A stretch of DNA of 64,000 bases, taken from Enterococcus pseudoavium NBRC 100491 (GTDB lineage Bacteria > Bacillota > Bacilli > Lactobacillales > Enterococcaceae). The number at the start of each line of letters is the position of its first letter. Within the stretch, counting starts at the first letter, position 1. The DNA is taken from positions 27,638 through 91,637 of the forward strand of contig NZ_BCQF01000011.1 in the NCBI RefSeq assembly GCF_001544295.1, read 5' to 3'. Below are positions 17,400 through 25,339 of this stretch, in pieces. The position numbers were made by a program, and so were the translations under genes. The notes beneath the pieces were generated by a model that worked only from the letters and a program-made list of their open reading frames with translations, ran no database searches and was not told where the DNA came from.

Positions 17400-18636
17400 C
17401 TTGGCTTTCTTCCTCCTGTTCGTTAGTTTTTGTGGCAAATGCTCCAGCATCTTTGAGCGGTAGCATATTGCCGTTCACGAGATACAAGTCCCCACCTTCC
17501 TCTTCAGGAATACGGTCGAGGTTTTCAAGTTCTCGAATATCGTTAGCTGACATCCACCCGTTTTGACGTCCTGTCGCATAACCGTTCATGCGTGACTGAT
17601 AATCACCACGAAGAAGTCCGTCCACATTGAACTTGATGAAGTAGTCCTTTTTCTCGTCCAATGAGAGGAGGGCTTTGGTCATAGCCTGTTCCCACCGCAT
17701 CACCCAAGGGTCGAGGGTGTACTTCACAAATTCTAGTGACTGTTGCTCGATATTTGAAAAGCTCGACTTCTCAAGGTCACCAACCATGTGTGGTGGCACT
17801 CTGAAAATTCGAGCTATCTCGTTAATTTGAAATTTCCTAGTTTCTAGGAACTGCGCTTGTTCTGGTGAAATCGATATGGGGCTGTACTTCATCCCTTCTT
17901 CGAGAACGGCTACTTTACTGGCATTGGATGACCCTCCAAAGGTTGCGTTCCAACTTTCACGGATGCGGACTGGATCTTTCAATGTTCCTGGATGTTCAAG
18001 GACACCACCGGGATTAGCACCATTCGCAAAGAACTTAGCTCCATACTCCTCACAAGCTATCGCCATTCCAATCGCATTCTTAGCCATGGCAATAGGCGAA
18101 TATCCTACCAAACCATCAAATCCAAGCCCAGGAATATGAAGAACTTCTGCCTTAGAAAGCCTAACTTGTGGTCCGGAATCTACCGTGTAGAGGTAGTAAA
18201 TCTCTTTGTTTTGGTCGCGATTGACCGTCATTTTGTCAGGCATTAGCGGATACAAGCCAACCACCTCACCTTTCCCATTTCGGATGATTTGAGCATAGGC
18301 ATTACCCCAAAGCAATAAATGGGTCATGAGCGTTTCTCGAAACACGAATGAAGTCATCTCGCTATTTGGCTCATCATGGAGCAAGAAGTAAAGCGGATGG
18401 TCGACAGCCTTTTCTTTCCCACCGCCATCACGATACTTGTAAAAGTGTAGGGGCAAGCCTGCGACCGCTTCCGCTAAGATGCGTACACAAGAATAGACTG
18501 CCGTCATCTGCATAGAGCTTTGTTCAGTTACGACTTTTCCAGCCGTTGTCCCACCAAACATAAATCGGTATGGCGAGCTAATGGTTTGGTTCATTGGTTT
18601 GTCTCTCGACTTAAAGAGTCGGTTAAATATTCCCAT
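17275..18636 (-). CDS. Portal protein (HK97 family)
   Basis: 453 residues starting MGIFNRLFKSRDKPMNQT. Typical portal segments: VYSCVRILAEAVAGLPLHFY, NAYAQIIRNGKGEVVGLYPL, FRVPPHMVGDLEKSSFSNIE, and EQQSLEFVKYTLDPWVMRWE. The dodecameric portal sits at one capsid vertex and serves DNA packaging and tail attachment. The C-terminal 45 residues are a low-complexity Glu/Asp/Ser then Pro/Arg/Asn tail encoded in the region shared with the protease gene. Confidence 0.95.
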   Translation of the reverse strand: MGIFNRLFKSRDKPMNQTISSPYRFMFGGTTAGKVVTEQSSMQMTAVYSCVRILAEAVAGLPLHFYKYRDGGGKEKAVDHPLYFLLHDEPNSEMTSFVFRETLMTHLLLWGNAYAQIIRNGKGEVVGLYPLMPDKMTVNRDQNKEIYYLYTVDSGPQVRLSKAEVLHIPGLGFDGLVGYSPIAMAKNAIGMAIACEEYGAKFFANGANPGGVLEHPGTLKDPVRIRESWNATFGGSSNASKVAVLEEGMKYSPISISPEQAQFLETRKFQINEIARIFRVPPHMVGDLEKSSFSNIEQQSLEFVKYTLDPWVMRWEQAMTKALLSLDEKKDYFIKFNVDGLLRGDYQSRMNGYATGRQNGWMSANDIRELENLDRIPEEEGGDLYLVNGNMLPLKDAGAFATKTNEQEEESQDEEVLEVGESDTEKSDDTRNAGEPRAKPNLRPNPLPQRTNR

Positions 18637-18666
18637 TGGTTACTTCCTTTCTGAATTTTGGGTATT

Positions 18667-18690
18667 AAAAAAGCACCTCAAGTGAGATGC
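18667..18690 (-). terminator. Terminator of the 18.7-kb moron
   Basis: On the - strand, GCATCTCA-ct-TGAGGTGC (top pair probably open) followed by six T, 11 bp after the stop of the 195-residue gene and before the portal gene. Confidence 0.8.
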
Positions 18691-18700
18691 CAATTTTGAA

Positions 18701-19288
18701 TTATTGAAATCTGTGCGAATAAAAATCTAAAATTGGAACTCCTTTTTCGCTAAGATAATTCCCTAAACCACACTCCAAGTCTTTTCTAAGTCCATCCGTA
18801 ATCTGAGGAAGCGGAACAATCAATACAAATTCTTCATTCCATTTCTTTTTAAGGTGGGCAATTATCATCCCAGATGGATTTGTATTGCCAAAATTTATAT
18901 CATTGCTGGCAGCAACACATCCTAAGTAACCATCAGTAGTGAACTTCAACCAAATAATGTGATTAATATTATTTAACTTGTACTTATCTTTCAGTGGTCC
19001 GTATGGTACTCCAACATTCTTATTTTTTCTAATGTCACCTTTATCAATCTTATGATCTACAACTGTGATATTTGGTATCCCTACCACTTCCTCAAAAAAA
19101 GTGGTAGTCAACTCAATGACTTTCTCCTTAGCAGTCGGTTCCCTATCTGCTTGCCTTTCAGCTTCTTCTATCCTCTTATTACCGTCTACTTGAACAGAAG
19201 ATGCTTTCCCATATAATCCGGGAAAATTATCTTCTGTTCTCCCTCGAAATTGAGTGTACTTGTATAGATCTGTTGAAATTGAAATCAT
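18701..19288 (-). CDS. Unrecognised 195-aa protein, candidate moron
   Basis: 195 residues, no family recognised. N-terminal half polar with a likely coiled coil (KRIEEAERQADREPTAKEKV); the C-terminal half is alpha-beta (INHIIWLKFTTDGYLGCVAA, FVLIVPLPQITDGLRKDLEC, GNYLSEKGVPILDFYSHRF). No signal peptide or membrane segment. It sits between large terminase and portal, genes that are normally adjacent, and has its own RBS (CGGAGGGC) and terminator. The - strand upstream has TATAGT/TAAAAT boxes at about 19325-19335. Expressed cargo in the lysogen is the likely role; function unknown. Confidence 0.75.
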   Translation of the reverse strand: MISISTDLYKYTQFRGRTEDNFPGLYGKASSVQVDGNKRIEEAERQADREPTAKEKVIELTTTFFEEVVGIPNITVVDHKIDKGDIRKNKNVGVPYGPLKDKYKLNNINHIIWLKFTTDGYLGCVAASNDINFGNTNPSGMIIAHLKKKWNEEFVLIVPLPQITDGLRKDLECGLGNYLSEKGVPILDFYSHRFQ

Positions 19289-19357
19289 AAAGAAAAGCCC
19301 TCCGATTTAAGGTTCTAAAATCATTTTACTATACGAGAATTAATCATTCACCTCATA

Positions 19358-20956
19358 TCACAGAATTAACAAACCCCTATCGTCATAGACACTTGCAGAA
19401 TTGTTGTTCCCACAACGGATAGCACGGTCGAGTGCCATGATGGTCGCAATCGCACCATCAATCTTCTCCGTTGATTTTTCTTTATCGGCTTTGATGTTTC
19501 CTGCAGGGTCAGTTCGAATGAAGATGTTATCCATATTCCACCGAAGAACGGGATGAGCTCCGTGAGCGATTTTCTGCTCAAGTGTCAGTTTCATCAGCTC
19601 TTTCGTTGGCGGGCTCATATCCTTAAACCCTTGTCCGAACGGTACAACCGTAAAGCCCATTCCCTCGAGGTTCTGAACCATCTGAACAGCACCCCAACGG
19701 TCAAAGGCGATTTCTCGGATGTTATATTTTTGCCCTAGCTCCTCGATGAAGGTTTCAATGAACCCGTAGTGAACGACATTCCCCTCAGTAGTTTTAAGCC
19801 ACCCCTGCTTTTCCCATAAGTCATAGGGAACGTGGTCACGTTTCACCCGAAGGTCAAGTGTGTCTTCAGGTATCCAGAAGTAAGGCAAGACGACAAATTT
19901 GTCATCCTCATCTTCAGGCGGAAAAACCAAAACAAAGGATGTGATGTCGGTGGTGCTTGAAAGGTCAAGACCCCCATAACAGACACGTCCTTCTAGCGAT
20001 TTCTCATTGACCTTGAAGCCGCAAGAATCCCATTTATCCATTGGCATCCACCGAATGGCTTGTTTCACCCATTGGTTCAGGCGCAGTTGCCGGAATGAGT
20101 TTTCCTCAGCAGGATTTTGCTTGGCAGATTCACAAGCAGCCTTGACCTTATCAATGCCAACTGTAATACCAAGAGAAGGGTTCGCCTTCTTCCAAACTTT
20201 CGGATCTGTCCAATCATCACTCTCATCTGCCCCATAAATCACAGGATAGAAAGTCGAGTCGTGCTTACGTCCGTCTATAATATCAAGAGCCTTCTGATGC
20301 GTTTCGTAACAGATGGAATTGGTATCCGTCCCAGCAGTCGTAATCAAGAAATACAAAGGTTGGGTACGTGCATCACCTGAACCCTTCGTCATTACATCAA
20401 AGAGCTTACGGTTGGACTGGGTATGTAGCTCATCAAAGACGACCCCATGAATATTAAAGCCGTGCTTTGAATAAGCCTCCGCTGACAATACTTGATAAAA
20501 GCTGTTCGTTGGCTTAAAGACTATACGCTTTTGCGAGGCAAGAATCTTCACTCGCTTATTGAGCGCTGGACACATCCGCACCATATCGGCAGCTACCTCA
20601 AATACAATTGAGGCTTGTTGTCTATCAGCTGCACAACCATAAACCTCGGCACGTTCTTCACCATCACCACAAGTAAGCAACAAAGCGACCGCAGCCGCAA
20701 GTTCTGATTTCCCCATCTTCTTGGGGATTTCAATGTAAGCCGTATTGAACTGCCGATAACCATTTGGCTTCACCGTGCCAAATAAATCACGGATGATTTG
20801 TTCTTGCCAATCAAGGAGTTCAAACGGTTTTCCTGCCCATGTTCCTTTGGTATGACTCAGGCACTCGATAAAGTTCACGGCATAATCAGCTAATTCCTTA
20901 TCGTACTTGGATGTCTTCGCCTTAAACTTGGTCGGTTTATATTTCTTCAAAGGCAA
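19358..20956 (-). CDS. Terminase large subunit
   Basis: About 532 residues from a TTG at 20956, 8 nt after AAAGGAG; the GTG at 20965 would overlap that RBS. The ATPase has the terminase Walker A variant IPKKMGKSELAAAVALLL (about residue 80) and Walker B GVVFDELH (about residue 175). The nuclease half has GGLDLSSTTDITSFVLVFPP and later IREIAFDRWGAVQMVQNLEG, with acidic metal ligands. It pumps DNA into the prohead and cuts concatemers. It is transcribed with the small subunit and methyltransferase genes upstream. Confidence 0.95.
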   Translation of the reverse strand: MPLKKYKPTKFKAKTSKYDKELADYAVNFIECLSHTKGTWAGKPFELLDWQEQIIRDLFGTVKPNGYRQFNTAYIEIPKKMGKSELAAAVALLLTCGDGEERAEVYGCAADRQQASIVFEVAADMVRMCPALNKRVKILASQKRIVFKPTNSFYQVLSAEAYSKHGFNIHGVVFDELHTQSNRKLFDVMTKGSGDARTQPLYFLITTAGTDTNSICYETHQKALDIIDGRKHDSTFYPVIYGADESDDWTDPKVWKKANPSLGITVGIDKVKAACESAKQNPAEENSFRQLRLNQWVKQAIRWMPMDKWDSCGFKVNEKSLEGRVCYGGLDLSSTTDITSFVLVFPPEDEDDKFVVLPYFWIPEDTLDLRVKRDHVPYDLWEKQGWLKTTEGNVVHYGFIETFIEELGQKYNIREIAFDRWGAVQMVQNLEGMGFTVVPFGQGFKDMSPPTKELMKLTLEQKIAHGAHPVLRWNMDNIFIRTDPAGNIKADKEKSTEKIDGAIATIMALDRAIRCGNNNSASVYDDRGLLIL

Positions 20957-21010
20957 CCGCACCACTCCTTTCCATAAGAAAAACAGCCCTCAAGCTGTTC
21001 TTCGAAAATT

Positions 21011-21235
21011 TTAGTTGTATGCCCCAAGCACACATTGCAATGCTTTCTCAACCGCATCATCACTTGGTTTAATATCCCATCCACGGTCGTAGTTGGCGAC
21101 AATCTTTCCCTTCACTCTCAACTCAAGTTTGGAAATGCGACCTTCGTCAATCCCAAACTCGCTAGGTTCTTCAAAATGCTTCACGCTGAAGGTCACGCTG
21201 GTCTTATCAATCTTAATCACGCCATTAGTCCACAT
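21011..21235 (-). CDS. Small conserved phage protein (DUF7678-like)
   Basis: 74 residues from the ATG at 21235, 9 nt after AGGAG (an ATG 9 bp earlier sits on the RBS). The pattern MWTNGVIKIDKTSVTFSVKH, FGIDEGRISKLELRVKGKIV and NYDRGWDIKPSDDAVEKALQ resembles short beta-rich proteins found between methyltransferase and terminase genes of Gram-positive phages. Function unknown; family name given from memory with modest certainty. Confidence 0.65.
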   Translation of the reverse strand: MWTNGVIKIDKTSVTFSVKHFEEPSEFGIDEGRISKLELRVKGKIVANYDRGWDIKPSDDAVEKALQCVLGAYN

Positions 21236-21413
21236 CTGTTTCATCTCCTGTCATGATGAAATGCACATAGTCATTCTTGTGGTCCTCAATGAAAATCACG
21301 AGTTCAAAGAAGTTTCGTTCGTGGGCAAGTCGCTGAACGTAATTGGTATCGAGCATATTGGTAAGCCCTGACTCTTGAATCGCGATGATTTGTTTCTTAA
21401 TTCTTGGATTCAT
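21225..21413 (-). CDS. DUF5049-like phage protein
   Basis: 62 residues from the ATG at 21413, 8 nt after AAAGGA. The sequence MNPRIKKQIIAIQESGLTNM ... NYVQRLAHERNFFELVIFIE ... YVHFIMTGD is characteristic of the DUF5049 family, small phage proteins of unknown function. Overlaps both neighbours, so it is part of a packed small-gene operon. Confidence 0.75.
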   Translation of the reverse strand: MNPRIKKQIIAIQESGLTNMLDTNYVQRLAHERNFFELVIFIEDHKNDYVHFIMTGDETDVD

Positions 21414-21591
21414 TTTGCCCATCCTTTCTACCTTGCTCGTAGGCTGCGATTAACGCATCCTCAAGGCTCCACACGGCAATGTCGAGGAAATCTTCACGGT
21501 CACTGTTATGTGCCTTCAAGTCACCCCGTTCAGGCAAACCGTAGATGTGTTTCTTGGCAATGTTGTAGATTTTACGTTTGCTCACTCCCAT
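21397..21591 (-). CDS. Small phage protein, DUF6900-like
   Basis: 64 residues: MGVSKRKIYNIAKKHIYGLP, then SDREDFLDIAVWSLEDALIA and a basic/polar tail. The 'DFLDIxVWxLxxALxAAY' helix is typical of a small phage/ICE family (DUF6900 as I recall it). Located between DUF4314-like and DUF5049-like genes. Function unknown. Confidence 0.65.
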   Translation of the reverse strand: MGVSKRKIYNIAKKHIYGLPERGDLKAHNSDREDFLDIAVWSLEDALIAAYEQGRKDGQNESKN

Positions 21592-21593
21592 GG

Positions 21594-21983
21594 TTAGAAC
21601 CCCTTCCTTATGCGAATCATATCCCAGTTATGTTCGGTTGGGTAAAAGTCCACCCAGACCAAGTCGTCATTCAACACCATGTCGGTGACAAGATCCCATG
21701 CCTCTTCATAAGTCGCATATTCCTTAACGGTTCCGTTTTGGAAAACCAGTTTGAAAGTTTTCTTGGGCTTGACGATTCGCACCATGTCCTCCCCGTACAA
21801 CACGTTGAGGCTTGAACCATTGTCCCATTTCACGAGAAGCGAACCAATGTCATCCACCCCCGTTACTGTTCCTTGTGTGCCCTTTGGTGGGGCGTACGTG
21901 TCGCTCATGGCTACCAGTTCCACCCGTGTGCCTTCAGGGTATGTTTCTTTCAAGCGTTCGATTGTTTCACGATTTGGCATCAT
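21594..21983 (-). CDS. DUF4314-domain phage protein
   Basis: 129 residues with RBS AGGAGG 9 nt upstream. The N-terminal 65 residues (YPEGTRVELVAMSDTYAPPK GTQGTVTGVDDIGSLLVKWD with NGSSLNVLYGEDMVRIV) are the DUF4314 beta-barrel, an SH3/KOW-like fold common in Gram-positive phages and ICEs. The C-terminal half (TFKLVFQNGTVKEYATYEEA...) resembles short beta-strand add-ons of unknown role. First gene of the small-gene cluster before large terminase. Confidence 0.78.
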   Translation of the reverse strand: MMPNRETIERLKETYPEGTRVELVAMSDTYAPPKGTQGTVTGVDDIGSLLVKWDNGSSLNVLYGEDMVRIVKPKKTFKLVFQNGTVKEYATYEEAWDLVTDMVLNDDLVWVDFYPTEHNWDMIRIRKGF

Positions 21984-22016
21984 CTTGATGTCCTCCTTTT
22001 GCTTTTTTGTTCATTA

Positions 22017-22047
22017 CATATATCACTCAAAAAGCCTTTTATATCAA
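22017..22047 (-). promoter_or_regulatory. Possible promoter before the DUF4314-like gene
   Basis: On the - strand, TTGATA (22042-22047), and TATATG within TGATATATG (22017-22022) at 19 bp, in the only clear gap (88 bp) of this operon. Spacing is longer than ideal. Confidence 0.35.
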
Positions 22048-22071
22048 GTGATTAGCCAGTTCTTAATGGTT

Positions 22072-23322
22072 TTAGTTGATACAATCGTCCCTCGAAAACA
22101 CATCTTCATAGGTGAGCGTTTGAGCATCGCGGATCACTCGTACAGAGTCAGCTGAACCAACCTGTTCGATATAACGATTTACAATCACGTCAACGAACTT
22201 CTCATCCAGTTCAATCGTGTGGCAAATGCGGTTTGTCTGCTCACAAGCAATCAACGTTGAGCCGCTGCCACCAAAAGGATCAAGCACAATGCAGTTACTC
22301 ATGCTCGAATTGGTGATTGGATAGGCAAGCAACGGAATAGGTTTCATGGTTGGGTGGTCACCATTTTTCTTAGGTTTATCAAATTCCCAAATGGTCGACT
22401 CCTTACGACCTGTGTACCATTGGTGCTTGCCTTTCTTCTTCCAACCGTAAAGAACCGGCTCATGTTGCCACTGATAGGGAGAGCGACCAAGGACGAGGCT
22501 TTGTTTCTTCCAGATACAAGTTCCCGAGAGGTAAAATCCCGCTTCAACAAAAGCTCTACGGAAATTCAAACCTTCCGTGTCTGCATGGAAAACATAAATG
22601 CTGGCATCATCAGCCATTGCTTTTTCCATACAAGAAAAAGTGTCATACAGGAATGTGTAAAACGCCTCGTTTGCCATATTGTCATTTTTGATTTTGCCCG
22701 CACTACCTTCGTAGTTCACGTTGTAAGGAGGATCCGTCACGGTGAGATTGGCAAGTTTTCCATCCATCAGAACATCATAGGTTTCTTGCTTGGTACTGTC
22801 TCCACAAACCAGACGGTGATTGCCAAGCAGCCACAAGTCCCCGGTTTTCGAGAAGGTTGGTTTCTCAAGTTCGGCATCCACATCAAACTTATCTTCTTGT
22901 GCTTCCGCATCGCCATTCAGTAACTGGTCAATCTCAGCAGCATCAAAACCGAGCAAGTCCAAATCGAAGTCCGCACCTTGAAGGTCAGACAACTCAATCG
23001 AGAGCATTTCATCGTCCCAGCCAGCGTTCATGGCGAGTTTGTTGTCGGCAATGATGTAGGCTCGCTTTTGTGCCTCAGTTAGATGCTCGATAAAGATACA
23101 AGGCACTTCTTTAATACCTTCTTCCTTCGCCGCCATAATTCGTCCATGCCCTGCAATGACATTGAACTCTTCGTCAATCAAACAAGGATTAAGAAAGCCA
23201 AACTCACGAAGGGATGCACGAAGTTGGAGAACCTGTTCCTTGGAGTGAGTTCTTGAGTTACGGGCATAGGGGACGAGCTTTTCAATGTCTACTTTTTCAA
23301 AATGGTCGATTGTTTTAATCAT
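22072..23322 (-). CDS. DNA methyltransferase with N-terminal ParB-like domain (N4-cytosine or N6-adenine)
   Basis: 416 residues. Residues about 10-95 are a ParB/Srx-type domain (LVPYARNSRTHSKEQVLQLR, FNVIAGHGRIMAAKEEGIKE). The catalytic part has the order of a beta-class methyltransferase: motif IV TVTDPPYNVNYEGSAGKIKN near residue 195, target-recognition region in the middle, and motif I VLDPFGGSGSTLIACEQTNR near residue 365. DPPY allows either N6-adenine or N4-cytosine transfer. Such ParB-MTase fusions are common in prophages and probably protect packaged DNA. A SAM synthetase-like gene lies directly upstream, one base apart. Confidence 0.92.
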   Translation of the reverse strand: MIKTIDHFEKVDIEKLVPYARNSRTHSKEQVLQLRASLREFGFLNPCLIDEEFNVIAGHGRIMAAKEEGIKEVPCIFIEHLTEAQKRAYIIADNKLAMNAGWDDEMLSIELSDLQGADFDLDLLGFDAAEIDQLLNGDAEAQEDKFDVDAELEKPTFSKTGDLWLLGNHRLVCGDSTKQETYDVLMDGKLANLTVTDPPYNVNYEGSAGKIKNDNMANEAFYTFLYDTFSCMEKAMADDASIYVFHADTEGLNFRRAFVEAGFYLSGTCIWKKQSLVLGRSPYQWQHEPVLYGWKKKGKHQWYTGRKESTIWEFDKPKKNGDHPTMKPIPLLAYPITNSSMSNCIVLDPFGGSGSTLIACEQTNRICHTIELDEKFVDVIVNRYIEQVGSADSVRVIRDAQTLTYEDVFSRDDCIN

Positions 23323-24105
23323 CTAGAACAACCCCCATTCCGCCAATTTCTCGAATCCTCCAAGTTGATTCACGAAGTCTCGTGCTTCCTCTACGATTTC
23401 CAAGTAGGGCAAGCCATCAACTTGGTCATCACCAATGGCACAAACTAACTCGACTGGTTGTCCCGTTTGTTGGGCTTTAAGAAAAGCGTGGATGTTGATT
23501 GAGACATCCGCCTTGGATAAGTCTTTCCCGTGTAATCCACCGCCTGTGACTGAGTCAGCCATATCTGAACCAAGCTTACGGTTGGTTGCTCCAGTATCCA
23601 CATCAGGACCGCCAGTCCAATCACCCAGTGGATTCACTTGAGCTATTGGATACAATTCCAAGAGGTCAGCTGTCTTGGCGTGACTTTGACAGATGATTAA
23701 ACGGTCACCGTCAAGGATGTACTTGCCATCTGTTGGATACTTGTCATAAAGGTCACGTACGATTTTTGAGAGCTTGAGTTGTTCATCAGTCAATGGTGCT
23801 CCCTTGAATATGCCGTTATCACCACAACGAATTTCATCCGCTTGGTTTTCTGCAAGTTCTTCGTCTTGAGGGACGACCACAATGTCTTGTTTGACATCAC
23901 CCGCGATTCGTTTGATTGCATTTCGCACTTCCTCAAAAGAAAGAGCAGTTGAAGTTTCAATAATCACATGGCACACACCATGGCCGATTAAAACCTCAAC
24001 TGCTATCTTTGGATTTGTTTCTTCTTGGTAAGCCAAGTCCACGATTGCCCCAGCAATACGGTCGGCAAGCTTGTCAGGATGGCTTGGATTTACTTTTTCT
24101 ATCAT
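23323..24105 (-). CDS. S-adenosylmethionine synthetase-like protein (short, phage type)
   Basis: 260 residues against about 395 for cellular MetK. Recognisable MetK blocks are MIEKVNPSHPDKLADRIAGA (ATP/methionine site with HPDK), CGDNGIFKG (cf. GDQGI) and GGPDVDTGATNRKLGSDMAD followed by VTGGGLHGKDLSKADVSI (cf. GGGAFSGKDPTKVDRS). The central domain is much shorter. It would make or bind AdoMet, the cofactor of the methyltransferase encoded immediately downstream, so local cofactor supply or regulation is a reasonable inference. Whether the shortened protein is catalytically active cannot be told. Confidence 0.82.
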   Translation of the reverse strand: MIEKVNPSHPDKLADRIAGAIVDLAYQEETNPKIAVEVLIGHGVCHVIIETSTALSFEEVRNAIKRIAGDVKQDIVVVPQDEELAENQADEIRCGDNGIFKGAPLTDEQLKLSKIVRDLYDKYPTDGKYILDGDRLIICQSHAKTADLLELYPIAQVNPLGDWTGGPDVDTGATNRKLGSDMADSVTGGGLHGKDLSKADVSINIHAFLKAQQTGQPVELVCAIGDDQVDGLPYLEIVEEARDFVNQLGGFEKLAEWGLF

Positions 24106-24109
24106 CGGT

Positions 24110-24772
24110 TTAATTTCCTTTCTTGGAACGAAGCAAACGTTCCATCATGTCATCATTGGGACTACCTTCAAAATCTGTCGTGCAATTTTGCTTTACAATA
24201 TCGAAAATCTCATACCATAAAAGATTGGCTTGCTTCTGAAAACTTTGGCTCATTGTGACGAATGGACTCGTCACCACGCCACCCGTTGTTGGGTGTTTCC
24301 CGAGCAGACCATATTGGCTGACAGCCTGTTCGCACTGAATGTAACGCGCAAAAGCTTGAGCGTAACTTTCAAGCACACGAGGACTTACTAACTTCTCGCA
24401 GCCACGTTCCTTCAGCCACAACCACGTTTCACGGAATAATTCATCAGCGCCCAAGGTTGTGCCGTCCTTTTGTTTAGCAGAAAGGTACTCGCTTGGGTCT
24501 GGCATATCTGCTCCTTCAAGCTCAGCCCCTTCGCCAATATCACCTCCGACCAATAATGTCTCAGGTTCAAATTCATGTATTTCGATTCGTTTGCCGGACT
24601 TCCCGGCTGCTAATTTATCTGCTAGAGGCGTTGGTTTAGAACCAGCCTTCGCACGTCTACCGCCTCTATTTGTACCGTCTCTTGCGATGATTCTCGCCTC
24701 CTTTTCCTCTAGGGGGTTAATAGGGGCTTTGAATTGAACTTTTTGCGCGTGAGAGCCTAGCGCGCTGTTCAA
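24110..24772 (-). CDS. Terminase small subunit (P27-like)
   Basis: 220 residues with a start that is uncertain: the TTG at 24772 has no obvious RBS. An N-terminal basic segment (ARDGTNRGGRRAKAGSKPTP) is followed by a helical body (LFRETWLWLKERGCEKLVSP, RVLESYAQAFARYIQCEQAV, SQYGLLGKHPTTGGVVTSPF, MSQSFQKQANLLWYEIFDIV) typical of P27-type small terminases, which recognise packaging sites. It follows the HNH gene and lies five genes ahead of the large subunit, separated by the methylation genes. Confidence 0.82.
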   Translation of the reverse strand: MNSALGSHAQKVQFKAPINPLEEKEARIIARDGTNRGGRRAKAGSKPTPLADKLAAGKSGKRIEIHEFEPETLLVGGDIGEGAELEGADMPDPSEYLSAKQKDGTTLGADELFRETWLWLKERGCEKLVSPRVLESYAQAFARYIQCEQAVSQYGLLGKHPTTGGVVTSPFVTMSQSFQKQANLLWYEIFDIVKQNCTTDFEGSPNDDMMERLLRSKKGN

Positions 24773-24819
24773 TTCGATAGGTCGTAGAGATGTTGACCGC
24801 CCCTCCCCATTGCTAACTC

Positions 24820-25185
24820 TTACAAGCTAGTTTTATCTTTCGTATTCATTCGTGTCATATGGATGCGTGAGTGGCAGGATTTACACACACTCATCAGATT
24901 AGAAAAGTCATGCGTTCCGCCTTCACTTAGTTCTTTGATGTGATGGACAATCTCGGTTGGCGTAAGCCTTCCTTCTGCCTGACACATCTCGCACAAAGGA
25001 TGAGCTGCCACGTATCTTGCCCGTATCTTTTTCCAAGCTCTGCCGTAACGTTTGTTGGTCTCCGGATCACGCTCGTATTTCTCGTAACGTTTCCTCGCAA
25101 GTAATCTATGCTCTTCGCAGTAGTCGGCATGCGTTAGGTGCGGACAACCAGGATACTTACAGGGTTTAGCCGGTTTCATTGGCAT
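24820..25185 (-). CDS. HNH endonuclease next to terminase
   Basis: 121 residues, RBS AAAGGAG 8 nt before the ATG. Two N-terminal Cys/His pairs (CKYPGCPHLTHADYCEEH) and the HNH core (HPLCEMCQAEGRLTPTEIVH HIKELSEGG, then NLMSVCKSCHSRIH) with Cys ligands of the structural zinc. HNH proteins beside terminase genes are known to be needed for DNA packaging cuts in HK97-type phages. First gene of the late operon, directly after the terminator at 25211 and the candidate late promoter. Confidence 0.92.
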   Translation of the reverse strand: MPMKPAKPCKYPGCPHLTHADYCEEHRLLARKRYEKYERDPETNKRYGRAWKKIRARYVAAHPLCEMCQAEGRLTPTEIVHHIKELSEGGTHDFSNLMSVCKSCHSRIHMTRMNTKDKTSL

Positions 25186-25210
25186 GGTGTGCTCTCCTTT
25201 CTGTGCAAAG

Positions 25211-25243
25211 TAAAAGCCCTCGCAGATTTCTCCACGAAGGCTT
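25211..25243 (-). terminator. Terminator between early operon and late operon
   Basis: On the - strand, AAGCCTTCGT pairs imperfectly with GCGAGGGCTT, followed by TTA. It lies between the DUF1492-like regulator and the HNH gene; late transcription from 25271-25324 would have to pass it. Confidence 0.6.
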
Positions 25244-25270
25244 GGTTGGTTATAGTTTTTTGATAATACT

Positions 25271-25324
25271 ATTTTACCACCTTGAATTAATTACACAATG
25301 TGTCATTGACTCTCATGAACTCTC
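25271..25324 (-). promoter_or_regulatory. Candidate late promoter with tandem 10-bp repeats
   Basis: On the - strand, TTGTGT (25293-25298), 16 bp, TAAAAT (25271-25276). Just upstream are two directly adjacent repeats, GAGAGTTCAT and GAGAGTCAAT (25305-25324), flanked by two copies of TGACAC. This is the place where late-transcription activators of siphoviruses act, next to the DUF1492-like gene. Confidence 0.55.
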
Positions 25325-25339
25325 ACGGTGTGTCAACTT

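Noticed and set aside
21375..21815. 146-codon + strand frame over the small-gene cluster
   Set aside because: Antisense to three packed small genes with good RBSs.
22000..22016. 15-codon frame MNKKAKGGHQDDAKS before the DUF4314-like gene
   Set aside because: Its body overlaps the RBS and start of the real gene in another phase; a leader peptide is possible but not supported.
22354..22923. 189-codon + strand frame over the methyltransferase gene
   Set aside because: Antisense to a gene with clear motifs; no RBS or domain.
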